DNA from: Lichenicola sp964247735
Lineage (GTDB): Bacteria > Pseudomonadota > Alphaproteobacteria > Acetobacterales > Acetobacteraceae
DNA length: 64,000 nucleotides
Assembly: GCA_964247735.1 (NCBI GenBank)
Contig: CAXTVS010000015.1
Coordinates: forward strand, 1-64,000
Direction of reading: 5' to 3'
Below the pieces are notes generated by a model. The model saw nothing but the letters and a program-made list of their open reading frames with translations. It was not told the origin of the DNA and made no database searches. Below, in pieces: positions 43,273 through 51,356 of this stretch. Made by a program: the position numbers and the translations under genes. Numbering within the stretch: position 1 is the stretch's first letter; each line of letters begins with the position of its first letter.

Positions 43273-43801
43273 CTGGCTGGAGACGGTCAAGCTTCACGCA
43301 GCGACGCAAGCCGGCGCCCTCGGCCAGCCTCGCCACGCGCTCGTGACGAGCGTCGATGCCGTGTCGCACGCCGTCAAGGTCACGATCCAGCCGGAAGGAT
43401 TGGAAAGCGGCTGGATTCCGGACGGCGCAATCGCGGCCTGCGGCCTGCGCATCGCCTGTCCGGCGGAGATTGGGACGCAGGTGCTTGTGGTCCCGGTGGA
43501 GGGTGATGCGGAGCATCCGGTCGTCGTCGCGCGGTTGTTCGACGTCACGCTCATGCCTCCGTCCAGCCCGGCGACCGGATGTCCGGTCCAGCCGGGCGAG
43601 CTTGGGATCTTCCTGGACGGCGGCAACTATGTGCATCTGACGAAAGGAAGCCTGTTCCTTAAAGGCTCCGTCGTTCTGGATGGTACCCTGACCGTCAGTG
43701 GCGATGTCGTTGCTGCCAACGTGAGCTTGGCGAGTCACGTGCATTCGGCGGTGCAGCCGGGACAGGGTGCTTCGGGTGCGCCGGAGCCGTCCAATGGCTG
43801 A
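43265..43801 (+). CDS. Baseplate spike protein (gpV/gp45-like)
   Basis: 178 residues from the ATG at 43265 (frame open earlier). An OB-like start (RHALVTSVDAVSHAVKVTIQPEG) is followed by a beta-helix-prone C-terminal part (GNYVHLTKGSLFLKGSVVLDGTLTVSGDVVAANVSL) with a hydrophobic repeat as in trimeric membrane-piercing spikes. HVHSAVQPGQ near the end contains an HxH-type metal-binding pattern common at the spike tip. Confidence 0.82.
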   Translation: MSDWLETVKLHAATQAGALGQPRHALVTSVDAVSHAVKVTIQPEGLESGWIPDGAIAACGLRIACPAEIGTQVLVVPVEGDAEHPVVVARLFDVTLMPPSSPATGCPVQPGELGIFLDGGNYVHLTKGSLFLKGSVVLDGTLTVSGDVVAANVSLASHVHSAVQPGQGASGAPEPSNG

Positions 43802-44162
43802 TCTGGCACATGTGATGGGAGAGGACCTTCAGCTTGCGGGGACGGGTGACCTAGCCGTCGTCACTGCCGATCAGGAGACCCAACAACGGGTCCTGCATCG
43901 GTTGCTGACAGGTGCCGCCACCTACATCTGGCAGCTCTCCTACGGCGCCGGGCTGCCCGGCCTAATCGGCACGGTTGCCTCGCAACAGCAGATCGCGGCG
44001 ATCATCAAGGCACAGATGGCATACGAGGCGGCGGTCTCGGCAACTCCCGAACCTCAGGTCGTGCTGTCCAATAGCTCGCCAGGGGTGGTCCTAGCGGCGA
44101 TCACCTACACCGATGCGGTGTCGGGCAGCAGCCAGACCCTCACCTTGCCGATCGGAGGCTAG
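43794..44162 (+). CDS. Baseplate wedge protein (gpW/gp25-like)
   Basis: 122 residues from the ATG at 43794, overlapping the spike stop. LTGAATYIWQLSYGAGLPGLIGTVASQQQ matches the gpW/gp25 fold that nucleates sheath assembly at the baseplate. Ends one base before the gpJ-like gene. Confidence 0.8.
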   Translation: MADLAHVMGEDLQLAGTGDLAVVTADQETQQRVLHRLLTGAATYIWQLSYGAGLPGLIGTVASQQQIAAIIKAQMAYEAAVSATPEPQVVLSNSSPGVVLAAITYTDAVSGSSQTLTLPIGG

Positions 44163-45269
44163 ATGCAGCTTTCCCTGCAGAACTTCTCGACACTCGTCGA
44201 CAGCATGGCTTCCACTGTCCAGGGAGCGTGTTCCAGCCTGATCGACTTGACAGTCGGATCGGTCATGCGAGCGATCCTCGAGGCTTCGGCTTCCGTCGGG
44301 CTGTGGCTGCAGTACCTGGTCCTCCAGGTGCTGACGATGACACGGTTGGCGACCAGTATCGGCAGTGACGCCGACAGCTGGGTGCAGGACTTCGGCATGA
44401 CCCGGCTGGCGGCGACATGCGCCTCGGGCAGCGTGGTGTTGTCGTCGTTCAGCCCGGCGACGCAAAGCGCGACGATTAACAACGGCGCGACCGTGCGCAC
44501 CAGCGACGGTTCCCAGACGTTCGCGGTGATCAACGGTCCTTATACGCGTCCGGCCGGGACAGCATCCGTCACCGTCCAGGTCCAGGCAACGACTCCGGGT
44601 ACTGCAGGCAACGTGCAGAGCGGCGTCGTCAACGTCCTCGGAACGGCCATTCCCGGCATCGACACCGTGTCCAACCCGACCGCGTTCACCGGGGGGCAGG
44701 CGACAGAAACGGATGCAGCACTCCGGTTGCGCTTTATCACCTACATCAACACCCGGGCGCAGGCGACCGAGCAGGCGCTGGTGTATGCGATCACCTCGGT
44801 GCAGCAGAACCTGACCTACAGCATCCAGGAGAACGTCGCCGCCGATGGCAGTTCCCTGCTAGGACACGTGCACATCATCGTGGATGACGGAACCGGCGAT
44901 CCGACGGCAGCGCTGCTGGCGTCAGTTTCTGCTGCCGTCGATGAGGTCCGGCCGGTCGGCACGTCGATCTCGGTCGCCGGCCCGACCCTGCTGACGGCCG
45001 GGATCAGCCTGACGCTGACGATCAGCTCTTCGGCGGATGGCACATCGGTTCAATCCAACGTCAATGCCGCACTCGCGAGCTACATCAACGGCCTTGGGAT
45101 TGGTCAGGCACTTCGCATCTCACGGATTGCCGGACTTTGTTATGATGCCGACGTTGAGGTGTCGAACGTGCAGGACGTCCTACTGAATGGAGCAGGCAGC
45201 GACGTTGGGGGACAGGCAGGTACGGTCGTCAGGTCCGGAGTTTTCAACGTTGCCGTCCTCGTCGGATGA
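44163..45269 (+). CDS. Baseplate wedge protein (gpJ / Mu gp47-like)
   Basis: 368 residues. LTVGSVMRAILEASASVGLWLQYL near the start, then GAVR-like core ATINNGATVRTSDGSQTFAVI and AGNVQSGVVNVLGTAIPGIDTVSNP are classic gpJ-family segments. The C-terminus has the YINGLGIGQALRISRIAGLCYD region that contacts neighbouring wedges. Its stop overlaps the gpI-like start by four bases. Confidence 0.88.
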   Translation: MQLSLQNFSTLVDSMASTVQGACSSLIDLTVGSVMRAILEASASVGLWLQYLVLQVLTMTRLATSIGSDADSWVQDFGMTRLAATCASGSVVLSSFSPATQSATINNGATVRTSDGSQTFAVINGPYTRPAGTASVTVQVQATTPGTAGNVQSGVVNVLGTAIPGIDTVSNPTAFTGGQATETDAALRLRFITYINTRAQATEQALVYAITSVQQNLTYSIQENVAADGSSLLGHVHIIVDDGTGDPTAALLASVSAAVDEVRPVGTSISVAGPTLLTAGISLTLTISSSADGTSVQSNVNAALASYINGLGIGQALRISRIAGLCYDADVEVSNVQDVLLNGAGSDVGGQAGTVVRSGVFNVAVLVG

Positions 45270-46573
45270 GCGGCTCCGGATCAAGCGGAAACGGCACCGG
45301 TACCTGCGGGGACATGGTGTCGCGGATGCGTGCGGTCTTGCCGCCATCATGGTTTCCGCTCACTGCACCAGGTGCGACCACCAGCGCTACGCCAGTGCTT
45401 GACGGAGTGCTGTCAGGCGTCGGCAGCGGTTGGGCCTACTGCTATGCGCTCATCCAGTTCGTCGTACAGCAGAGCAGGATCTCCTCCGCAACAGGCAGCT
45501 TCCTTGACATGCTCTGCGCTGACTTCTTCGGCACTACGATCAAACGCACTCCTGGTGAGTCGGACGACGGCTTCCGCAACAGGATCAGCGCGAACCTGCT
45601 GCTTCCTCGCGCGACGCGGTCCGCCGTCTCACAGGCAGTTGCCGCTCTGCTGGGAGCAGCGCCGGTTCTGTTCGAGCCGTTTCGAGCCGCTGATACCGGA
45701 GGCTATGGCGGCGCAGGGGCGGGCGGAGCAGGAGGCGGTGGAGGCTATAGTACCGCCGGGCTGCGCCTGGGATCCTCAAACCTCCCGTTCCAGTACCTTG
45801 TCTCGGTCTCGACCGACGGGAAGACGACGCAACGGGAGTCGGAGGCAAGCTTCATCGATGCTGATGGCATGATGCAGATCGCCGGGCGCCACGTCCTGCG
45901 GTCGCTCTATAGCAGCGGAAACGCAGTGGGTCCGCTGGTCGAGCCGCGTGGCTTCAACCTCATCAAGGACAGCATCGGCTGGAGCGGCTTCCAACTAGCG
46001 GCTGCCACAGCCACTGCCAGATGGAATGTCAATCCTTCCGGCGCGAATGCCCTGTGGACCGGCATGTCGGTCATGCAGGTGAGCATCTACAGCGGTGGCA
46101 CGATAGTGGGCCCCTCGATCGGGGTCTTCGCACCGGGATCCGCGGTGACGGCATCGCTCTGGTTGATGCTGCCCTCGGACCACAAGTTCACCTCCTGCGG
46201 CCTCAGCTTTAGCGACCAATATGGCGCCGTCGCCGAAGCGAGCGCGGATGTCTCGGTTACCGGAACTTGGCAGAAGCTTTCTGCAACCCTGGGATCCGGC
46301 GCCGCAACCGGCCGCATGGTCACGGTCACCGTCGAAGGGCAGTCGGAGTCGCTGATGGACACGCCCATGCTGACGCAGTGTTGGCAGATCGAGCCGGGAT
46401 CGGTCGCCACGAGCTATATTCCGAGCAGCCAGCAGACCGGGCTGCGCGAGGCGGACGATCCGGTAACACTCTGGACCGGAACCGGCATCACCGTGGACCA
46501 GGTGGCGCTGAATGAAGCGATTGGTCGGGTGATCCCGGCAGGCAGCATCGCCTGGACCACGATAACGAGCTGA
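45266..46573 (+). CDS. Baseplate tail protein I-like with an inserted carbohydrate-binding-like module
   Basis: 435 residues. Residues 1 to about 220 and the last about 25 residues (LNEAIGRVIPAGSIAWTTI) look like a gpI-type wedge protein split around an insert. The insert (about 229-400) runs from FNLIKDSIGWSGF to QIEPGSVATSYIP, a signature of lectin-like beta-sandwich modules in phage tail proteins; a Trp-rich loop (TARWNVNPSG) lies inside it. A Gly-rich linker precedes it (GGYGGAGAGGAGGGGG). A role in adhesion is inference. Confidence 0.75.
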   Translation: MSGSGSSGNGTGTCGDMVSRMRAVLPPSWFPLTAPGATTSATPVLDGVLSGVGSGWAYCYALIQFVVQQSRISSATGSFLDMLCADFFGTTIKRTPGESDDGFRNRISANLLLPRATRSAVSQAVAALLGAAPVLFEPFRAADTGGYGGAGAGGAGGGGGYSTAGLRLGSSNLPFQYLVSVSTDGKTTQRESEASFIDADGMMQIAGRHVLRSLYSSGNAVGPLVEPRGFNLIKDSIGWSGFQLAAATATARWNVNPSGANALWTGMSVMQVSIYSGGTIVGPSIGVFAPGSAVTASLWLMLPSDHKFTSCGLSFSDQYGAVAEASADVSVTGTWQKLSATLGSGAATGRMVTVTVEGQSESLMDTPMLTQCWQIEPGSVATSYIPSSQQTGLREADDPVTLWTGTGITVDQVALNEAIGRVIPAGSIAWTTITS

Positions 46574-46657
46574 CATGCCGATCCGGACTCCGGTCGGGCC
46601 TGAATTGCTTGCGCAAACGCCGGCTGCAGGACAGCCGGAGCTTCCAGCCGGAGTGAA

Positions 46658-47944
46658 GTGGTGGACCGTCAAATCGTCTATGTGGGAGCCGTGCCGCTCG
46701 ACACGGACCAGTTGCTCCAGTCTCGCAACACGATGGTTGCACTTGGCTATCTAGCCAAGATGACGATCGGGGACGGCGGCGTCTATGCCGACGGCCTTGG
46801 TTGCACTCCGGGCAGCGGCCTAACCGTCACCATCGGGCCAGGCAGCATGACCCTGCCGACCGTGATCGACGCCGGATACTATGGCGCTCTTCCGCCGGAT
46901 GGCGACCCGGTGGTCAAGACAGGGATCAATACGGCTCCTGTCGTGGTCAGCCTATCGGGAACCGGAACAACCGTCGTTTCCGGCAGTGTTGTCGAGGTGC
47001 AGGCAGGAAGTTCGACGCTCGCCTACTACAACGCCGCGAACCCGGGGCAGACCTTGTTCGGCGCACAAGGCAATGGGCAGGCTCAGGCGTCCATCCTGCA
47101 ACAGCGGGTGGTGTTTGCGGCAACGGCGCCGTCAGCGGTTCCCGCCGGTTATACAGCCCTATGGCAGATCGTCGTGCCTGCGTCGGCAACCGCAGTCGAT
47201 TTGAGTATGATCACGCCTGCTGCCGGCGCTCCATTCGTGCCGGTCAAGCTGCCTCAGGCTGCGCCCATCTTGTCTCCGGCTTTCGAGGGAGCGCCGACGG
47301 CGCCAACTCCCTCTGCGGGCGATGCGAGCCTCGCGCTGGCAACTACCGCCTTCGTTGCTGCAGCGACGACACGGAACCGCGCTGCCTGGGGTGCAGCAGG
47401 CACCTACAGCTGGACGTGTCCGCCTGGAGTGTCGTCGGTCCTGGCGCGGATGTGGGGAGCGGGAGGAAGCGGCGGCAGCGCTGCAGCGGGCTACCCAGGC
47501 GGCGGCGGCGGCGGCGGCGGCTATGAGGAGGTGCTGATTACTGTCACTGCCGGGACGGCCTATTCCATTCAAGTCGGAGGGGGCACGACCGGTTCTACCA
47601 CGACGGCGTTCGCAAACGTCGTGCAAGTTTCGGGCGGGATCAATGGCACGGCAGGGCAAGCCGGACAGGTCGGAATCGGCGGAATGGCTGGCCTGCCGTC
47701 AACCACCAACATCAACTTTATCGGTTCGCTGGGAGTCGGGCCTGGACAGAGCGGCTTCCAGCTGGGATCGACCAACGTGGGTGGCGCTGGCGGTCCCAGC
47801 TTCGGCGTGTTGGGCGCCAGCGCGTGCTACGGTGGCACCCTCGGCTCAAACGGGCTCTGGCCCGGAGGCGGTGGTGCCGGCGGCGCTTCGGGTGCCGGAG
47901 GAAAGGGGGCGGACGGGCTGGTGGTGCTCGAGTGGTACGGCTGA
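46658..47944 (+). CDS. Tail fibre protein with glycine-rich C-terminus
   Basis: 428 residues. GTG at 46658 or 46661; GGAGTGAA is upstream. VDRQIVYVGAVPLDTDQLLQSRNTMVALGYLAKM is the baseplate-attaching head found in related phage fibres. A middle beta region leads to a C-terminal Gly-rich stretch (about 270 on, runs such as GGGGGGGGYEEV and GGGAGGASGAGG) forming the likely receptor-binding tip. The 3' end is overlapped by the minus-strand glycosyltransferase gene. Confidence 0.8.
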   Translation: MVDRQIVYVGAVPLDTDQLLQSRNTMVALGYLAKMTIGDGGVYADGLGCTPGSGLTVTIGPGSMTLPTVIDAGYYGALPPDGDPVVKTGINTAPVVVSLSGTGTTVVSGSVVEVQAGSSTLAYYNAANPGQTLFGAQGNGQAQASILQQRVVFAATAPSAVPAGYTALWQIVVPASATAVDLSMITPAAGAPFVPVKLPQAAPILSPAFEGAPTAPTPSAGDASLALATTAFVAAATTRNRAAWGAAGTYSWTCPPGVSSVLARMWGAGGSGGSAAAGYPGGGGGGGGYEEVLITVTAGTAYSIQVGGGTTGSTTTAFANVVQVSGGINGTAGQAGQVGIGGMAGLPSTTNINFIGSLGVGPGQSGFQLGSTNVGGAGGPSFGVLGASACYGGTLGSNGLWPGGGGAGGASGAGGKGADGLVVLEWYG

Positions 47945-48733
47945 CGGTTGTATGAGCTCGGACGGGCCAGCCCCTCCGCTCATCAGGCCTGGGGAAGTAA
48001 ATCGCCGATCCGGAACACCCTTGAAGTCGGAGGGCCCGTTGTGCGTCAGGCTGGCGGTAGTATCCAGCCAAATTCGGCCTCCGAGCCGCTGCCAGCGTGA
48101 GCAGAACGTGAAATCTTCGCTCATGTAGGTTCCGCTGACCGGATCTATGATGCAGTCGAACAAGGCATAGCCGCCCTGCGTGGCGGTGTTTCCCGACCTG
48201 TAGGCGTCGACGCCTCGATACCGTGTCTCTGGATATGCTTCTTGCATCTGTTCGACGGTTGCGCGTTCGATCAGCATGAAGCCGGTCCCGGCGTGAGCCG
48301 CTGTAGCGAAATCTCCGTCACGCAAGAGGCGATCGCCTGCCTCCAACTTGCCGACGTAGTGGAGGCCCGCGCTCTCTATCGGTTCGCCCTGCATGACCCG
48401 TTCCTGGCACGGCTTGTCCCAATAGTAGGCTTTCAAGGGGTAGATGCCGGCAGCGATTGACTTCCTGGCAGCCAGAAGGCGGAACACGTTCTCCGGCTCA
48501 AACGAGATGTCGGCGTCGACGAAGAGGATATGGGTTGCTTGTGAAGTGGCTACAAAATGGCTTGTCAGGGTGTTGCGGCAACGGGTGATCAGGGCATCCT
48601 GCCCAAGCAGAGCCAGGGTCAGGGCGATGCCTGCTTCCGAAGCTGCTGCCATTAAAGCACAGACGGACTGCATGTAGCCTTGCGTGACCACGCCTCCATA
48701 GCACGGTGTAGCAATGAAGATGTGTGGTCGCAT
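47846..48733 (-). CDS. Glycosyltransferase, phage-borne surface modification gene
   Basis: About 295 residues from the ATG at 48733; AGGAGCG lies 12 bases upstream. GYMQSVCALMAAASE-like N-terminus, ITRCRNTLTSHFVA, and the DxD motif HILFVDADISFEPE (about 80) are those of a GT-A fold transferase. The last about 35 codons lie antisense to the fibre gene's 3' end and look less conserved. It could alter host surface sugars, for example to block superinfection. Confidence 0.75.
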   Translation of the reverse strand: MRPHIFIATPCYGGVVTQGYMQSVCALMAAASEAGIALTLALLGQDALITRCRNTLTSHFVATSQATHILFVDADISFEPENVFRLLAARKSIAAGIYPLKAYYWDKPCQERVMQGEPIESAGLHYVGKLEAGDRLLRDGDFATAAHAGTGFMLIERATVEQMQEAYPETRYRGVDAYRSGNTATQGGYALFDCIIDPVSGTYMSEDFTFCSRWQRLGGRIWLDTTASLTHNGPSDFKGVPDRRFTSPGLMSGGAGPSELIQPSAVPLEHHQPVRPLSSGTRSAAGTTASGPEPV

Positions 48734-48819
48734 TGGCTGGTGGCGCTCCTGGCAGAGGTCGCAGCATGCAATGCGCAAGTTGCCATAGCGTTAAGCTGTT
48801 GCCACCAAGCAGCTCATCC

Positions 48820-49602
48820 TCAATAGTGGAGATGGTCTCCCAGCAGTCGGGCGAGGATCGGCTCGAGCCGTTCGGCCATCTGCGCCTGGACCTGAGCGGT
48901 CGGATGCAGCGGAGGAGCGGGGGGGTTCAGGCGGGGATCGATGAACTTGTTGGCGTCGACCCGGTCGTAGGTCAGAAACAGGTCGCCCACATCGGTGTAG
49001 GTCACGTAAGCTCGATCACCGGACACCGCCTTGAGGCGACGGTTCAGCCGGATCGTGTTCCTGGACACCCACTCGGAGCGTATGGAAGGAAGGACTCCGA
49101 GCAGGACGATGTGGGCCTGTGGTAGGTGCCGGTGGATCTCGTCCAGGATCAGCTCGACTCCTTCGAACGTCTCGTCGGCATCGGCGTGGATGTGGCCGAA
49201 GTTGTTTGCGCCGATCAGCACGATCGCAACCTTTGGTGAGATGCCATCCAGCTCGCCGTGTTGAAGGCGCCAGAGCAGATGGCAGGTGCTGTCGCCCTTG
49301 AAACCAAGATCGACAGCGTGACGATCGCCATAAAAGCGCTGCCACGCTGGGGCAAAGTTCCGCCAGTCGTCGTTGCTCGACCGCTCCCAATTCTGCGTAA
49401 TGGAGTCGCCGAACCACAGCAACTCGACCGGCATGCGACGAAGCTCGGCCTGTTTCTCCTCAAACCTTGCACGCCACCAGCCCTCACTCATCCGAGACAC
49501 TGGCTCCGCTGCGATGTTCCGTGGCGAGGCGCCGGCGAGCGAGCCTGCCGCGATGAACAAGACGATCGGAATGATCAATCTCGTGGCGCGGGAGCACAGC
49601 AT
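48820..49602 (-). CDS. SGNH/GDSL-type hydrolase, secreted
   Basis: 260 residues. A signal peptide ends about residue 25. Catalytic blocks are GDSITQNW (Ser), GFKGDS, GANNFG (Asn) and LHPTAQ (His near the C-terminus), the SGNH order. Such enzymes remove acyl groups from lipids, glycans or peptidoglycan. Between the glycosyltransferase and UppP genes on the same strand, so a glycan de-acylating role fits; no substrate is proven. Confidence 0.82.
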   Translation of the reverse strand: MLCSRATRLIIPIVLFIAAGSLAGASPRNIAAEPVSRMSEGWWRARFEEKQAELRRMPVELLWFGDSITQNWERSSNDDWRNFAPAWQRFYGDRHAVDLGFKGDSTCHLLWRLQHGELDGISPKVAIVLIGANNFGHIHADADETFEGVELILDEIHRHLPQAHIVLLGVLPSIRSEWVSRNTIRLNRRLKAVSGDRAYVTYTDVGDLFLTYDRVDANKFIDPRLNPPAPPLHPTAQVQAQMAERLEPILARLLGDHLHY

Positions 49603-49645
49603 CAGGTCTTCATCCTGCAGTCTGGAGTGTTCAGGATAACCAATG

Positions 49646-50491
49646 TCAAAGGAGGCGGATTGCGACGAGGCTCAAGGCTCCTGCGACAATGCTGTAGAGC
49701 GCAAAGGGGCGGAGAGCCCACGACTCATGATTGCGGAAGTAGCGCATGAGGAACGCCGTGCTCGACCATGCCGCTACGGCAGCCACCAGCGCGCCAAGCA
49801 ATGCAGGCCGAAGCGTCTGGAAACCCATGTGAGCATGATGGAGCTTCAGGAGCTGTGAAGCGGTTGCAGCCAGGATGATTGGTAAGGCAATCAGGAAGGA
49901 AAAGCGGGCAGCGGTCTGGTGGCTTATGCCGCGCAGCAGGCCGCCAGTCATCGTGGCGCCGGAGCGTGATATGCCTGGCAAGAAGGCGGTGCACTGCCAC
50001 AGTCCAATCAGGAAGGCGTCTATGAACGTCAGGCTGGCTATCGGCTTATCCGCATCCTCCGGAAGACGGGCCCGCAGTTGGTCTGCAACCAGCAGGATGA
50101 GGCCGTTCACGATCAGGAAGCAAGCGGCGATCTGCGGAGTGCCGAACAGGTTGCGAAGAAAGCCTTCCAGGACATAGCCGACGATGATGGCCGGAACGGT
50201 GGCGACAATGATCAATGCACCGATGTAGCGGCTCTCCCTGACGTGAAGTGGATCTGCTGCCCCGATTGCGCCGCGGCCGAGAGCAAGCCAGTCGCGCCAG
50301 AAGAACAACAGCAACGCCATCGCGGTGCCGACATGAAGCATGACGAGGAAGGGGAGGAAGGTGAGCCCATGCTCGTCGAGGGTCCAATGCAGCAGGCGGG
50401 GGACGATCACCGCGTGTCCGAGGCTGCTGACCGGGAACAGTTCGGTGATACCCTGGAGCAGTGCGAGCATGAGCGCCTGGATGGTAGTCAT
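49646..50491 (-). CDS. uppP: Undecaprenyl-diphosphatase
   Basis: 281 residues with about eight membrane segments. LQGITELFPVSSLGH and LPGISRSGATMTGGL are the two conserved active-site motifs of the BacA/UppP family. It returns the lipid carrier undecaprenyl phosphate to use in cell wall and glycan export and can give bacitracin resistance. It starts divergently from the MlaD-like gene. Confidence 0.93.
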   Translation of the reverse strand: MTTIQALMLALLQGITELFPVSSLGHAVIVPRLLHWTLDEHGLTFLPFLVMLHVGTAMALLLFFWRDWLALGRGAIGAADPLHVRESRYIGALIIVATVPAIIVGYVLEGFLRNLFGTPQIAACFLIVNGLILLVADQLRARLPEDADKPIASLTFIDAFLIGLWQCTAFLPGISRSGATMTGGLLRGISHQTAARFSFLIALPIILAATASQLLKLHHAHMGFQTLRPALLGALVAAVAAWSSTAFLMRYFRNHESWALRPFALYSIVAGALSLVAIRLL

Positions 50492-50592
50492 TGGAGGCCT
50501 CGACGAAGCGACAGGCTCTGGTGCCGCATAATCGAGCGTGCGGCAAGGCGCTGGAGTTGACCAGGGGTGCTGGTGCTGGCTATGGCCTAGCC

Positions 50593-51075
50593 ATGACGAC
50601 GATCCGTTTCGGCCGGCACAGCATCACCGCAACAGCCGCCAGTGCAGCCGTGCTGTGCGTGGCAATTGGATTCTATGGTTACACCGCCGGCCTGATCGGA
50701 ACCGGAGACAGACGAACGTATGAGCTTCGAGCGACCTTCCTGTCCTCGAACGGGTTGCATGAAGGTGCCGATGTGGTCCTGGCGGGCGTCACGGTGGGGC
50801 GGGTGACGGCGATTACCCTGGAGCCGCGCACCATGATGTCGGAAGTGACGTTCCAGATTGACCAGGTCCTCAAGCTGCCAGTCGACACGAGGCTCTCGAT
50901 TGGGAGCAGTACACTCACGTCCGGCGATGCTCTCCTGGTCGATCCCGGCAAATCGCGCCAGATGCTTCCGTCCGATGCGAGGGTGACAGACACCTGCGAG
51001 CCGACCAATCTGGAGCAGCAGGTCAGCCGATACATATTCGGCAACAGTGGGGCAGCGAGCGGCTGCGGCAGCTAG
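50593..51075 (+). CDS. MlaD/MCE-domain lipid transport protein
   Basis: 160 residues from the ATG at 50593. One N-terminal membrane anchor (about 10-32) is followed by a single MCE domain (LRATFLSSNGLHEGADVVLAGVTVGRVTAITLE) with the usual about 90-residue size. MlaD rings form a periplasmic channel for phospholipids. No MlaE or MlaF gene is near, so it works with partners encoded elsewhere. Frame is open upstream to 50491, but those residues are unlike the family. Confidence 0.8.
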   Translation: MTTIRFGRHSITATAASAAVLCVAIGFYGYTAGLIGTGDRRTYELRATFLSSNGLHEGADVVLAGVTVGRVTAITLEPRTMMSEVTFQIDQVLKLPVDTRLSIGSSTLTSGDALLVDPGKSRQMLPSDARVTDTCEPTNLEQQVSRYIFGNSGAASGCGS

Positions 51076-51356
51076 AGGTCGCCACGGACCTATGGCCAGC
51101 GTGGCCAGGTTCTTGAGCATGAAGTAGGCAGAGACGACGAGGGACAGGTGGCGCACAGCTGCCACGCAGCGCCGCGCCTGCTGGTCGCCCACCTCATTGG
51201 CCAGCAGAGCAGATAAAGCGCCTTCAGCCCCCGCTCTTCGTCAAAAACATCAGACCGACAGGGCCTGCGTATCATCGACCCGAAGATCCGACGCTGCTGC
51301 AGATCCTTGCCGAATTCCTGGCAGGTTCTAGCTTGCGCTCGTCCGAGCCAGGACAT
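51076..51356. other. Gene-poor gap between MlaD-like and ATP-grasp genes
   Basis: 281 bases between a plus-strand and a minus-strand gene. Minus-strand frames of 60-90 codons are present but show no domain or ribosome binding site. I see no terminator hairpin or repeat. Confidence 0.4.

Larger units (their letters stand above)
25923..48733. mobile_element. Contractile-tailed prophage or domesticated phage-like structural cluster
   Basis: Continuous plus-strand head, neck, tail and baseplate genes (27035-47944) preceded by two regulatory genes and followed by one minus-strand glycosyltransferase gene. Sheath, tube, gpD/gpV/gpW/gpJ/gpI-like genes make it a myovirus. No integrase, replication, repressor of CI type, holin or endolysin gene is seen, and no terminal repeats were found by eye, so the ends are approximate. 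The neighbouring envelope genes at 48820-50491 could be cargo or host. Confidence 0.85.

Noticed and set aside
46574..46759. A 61-codon frame (MPIRTPVG start) between the gpI-like and fibre genes
   Set aside because: It overlaps the start of the fibre, has no ribosome binding site and shows no domain.
51090..51192. Hydrophobic minus-strand frames that look slightly like a transposase end
   Set aside because: Too short, out of frame with each other and without conserved residues or terminal repeats.
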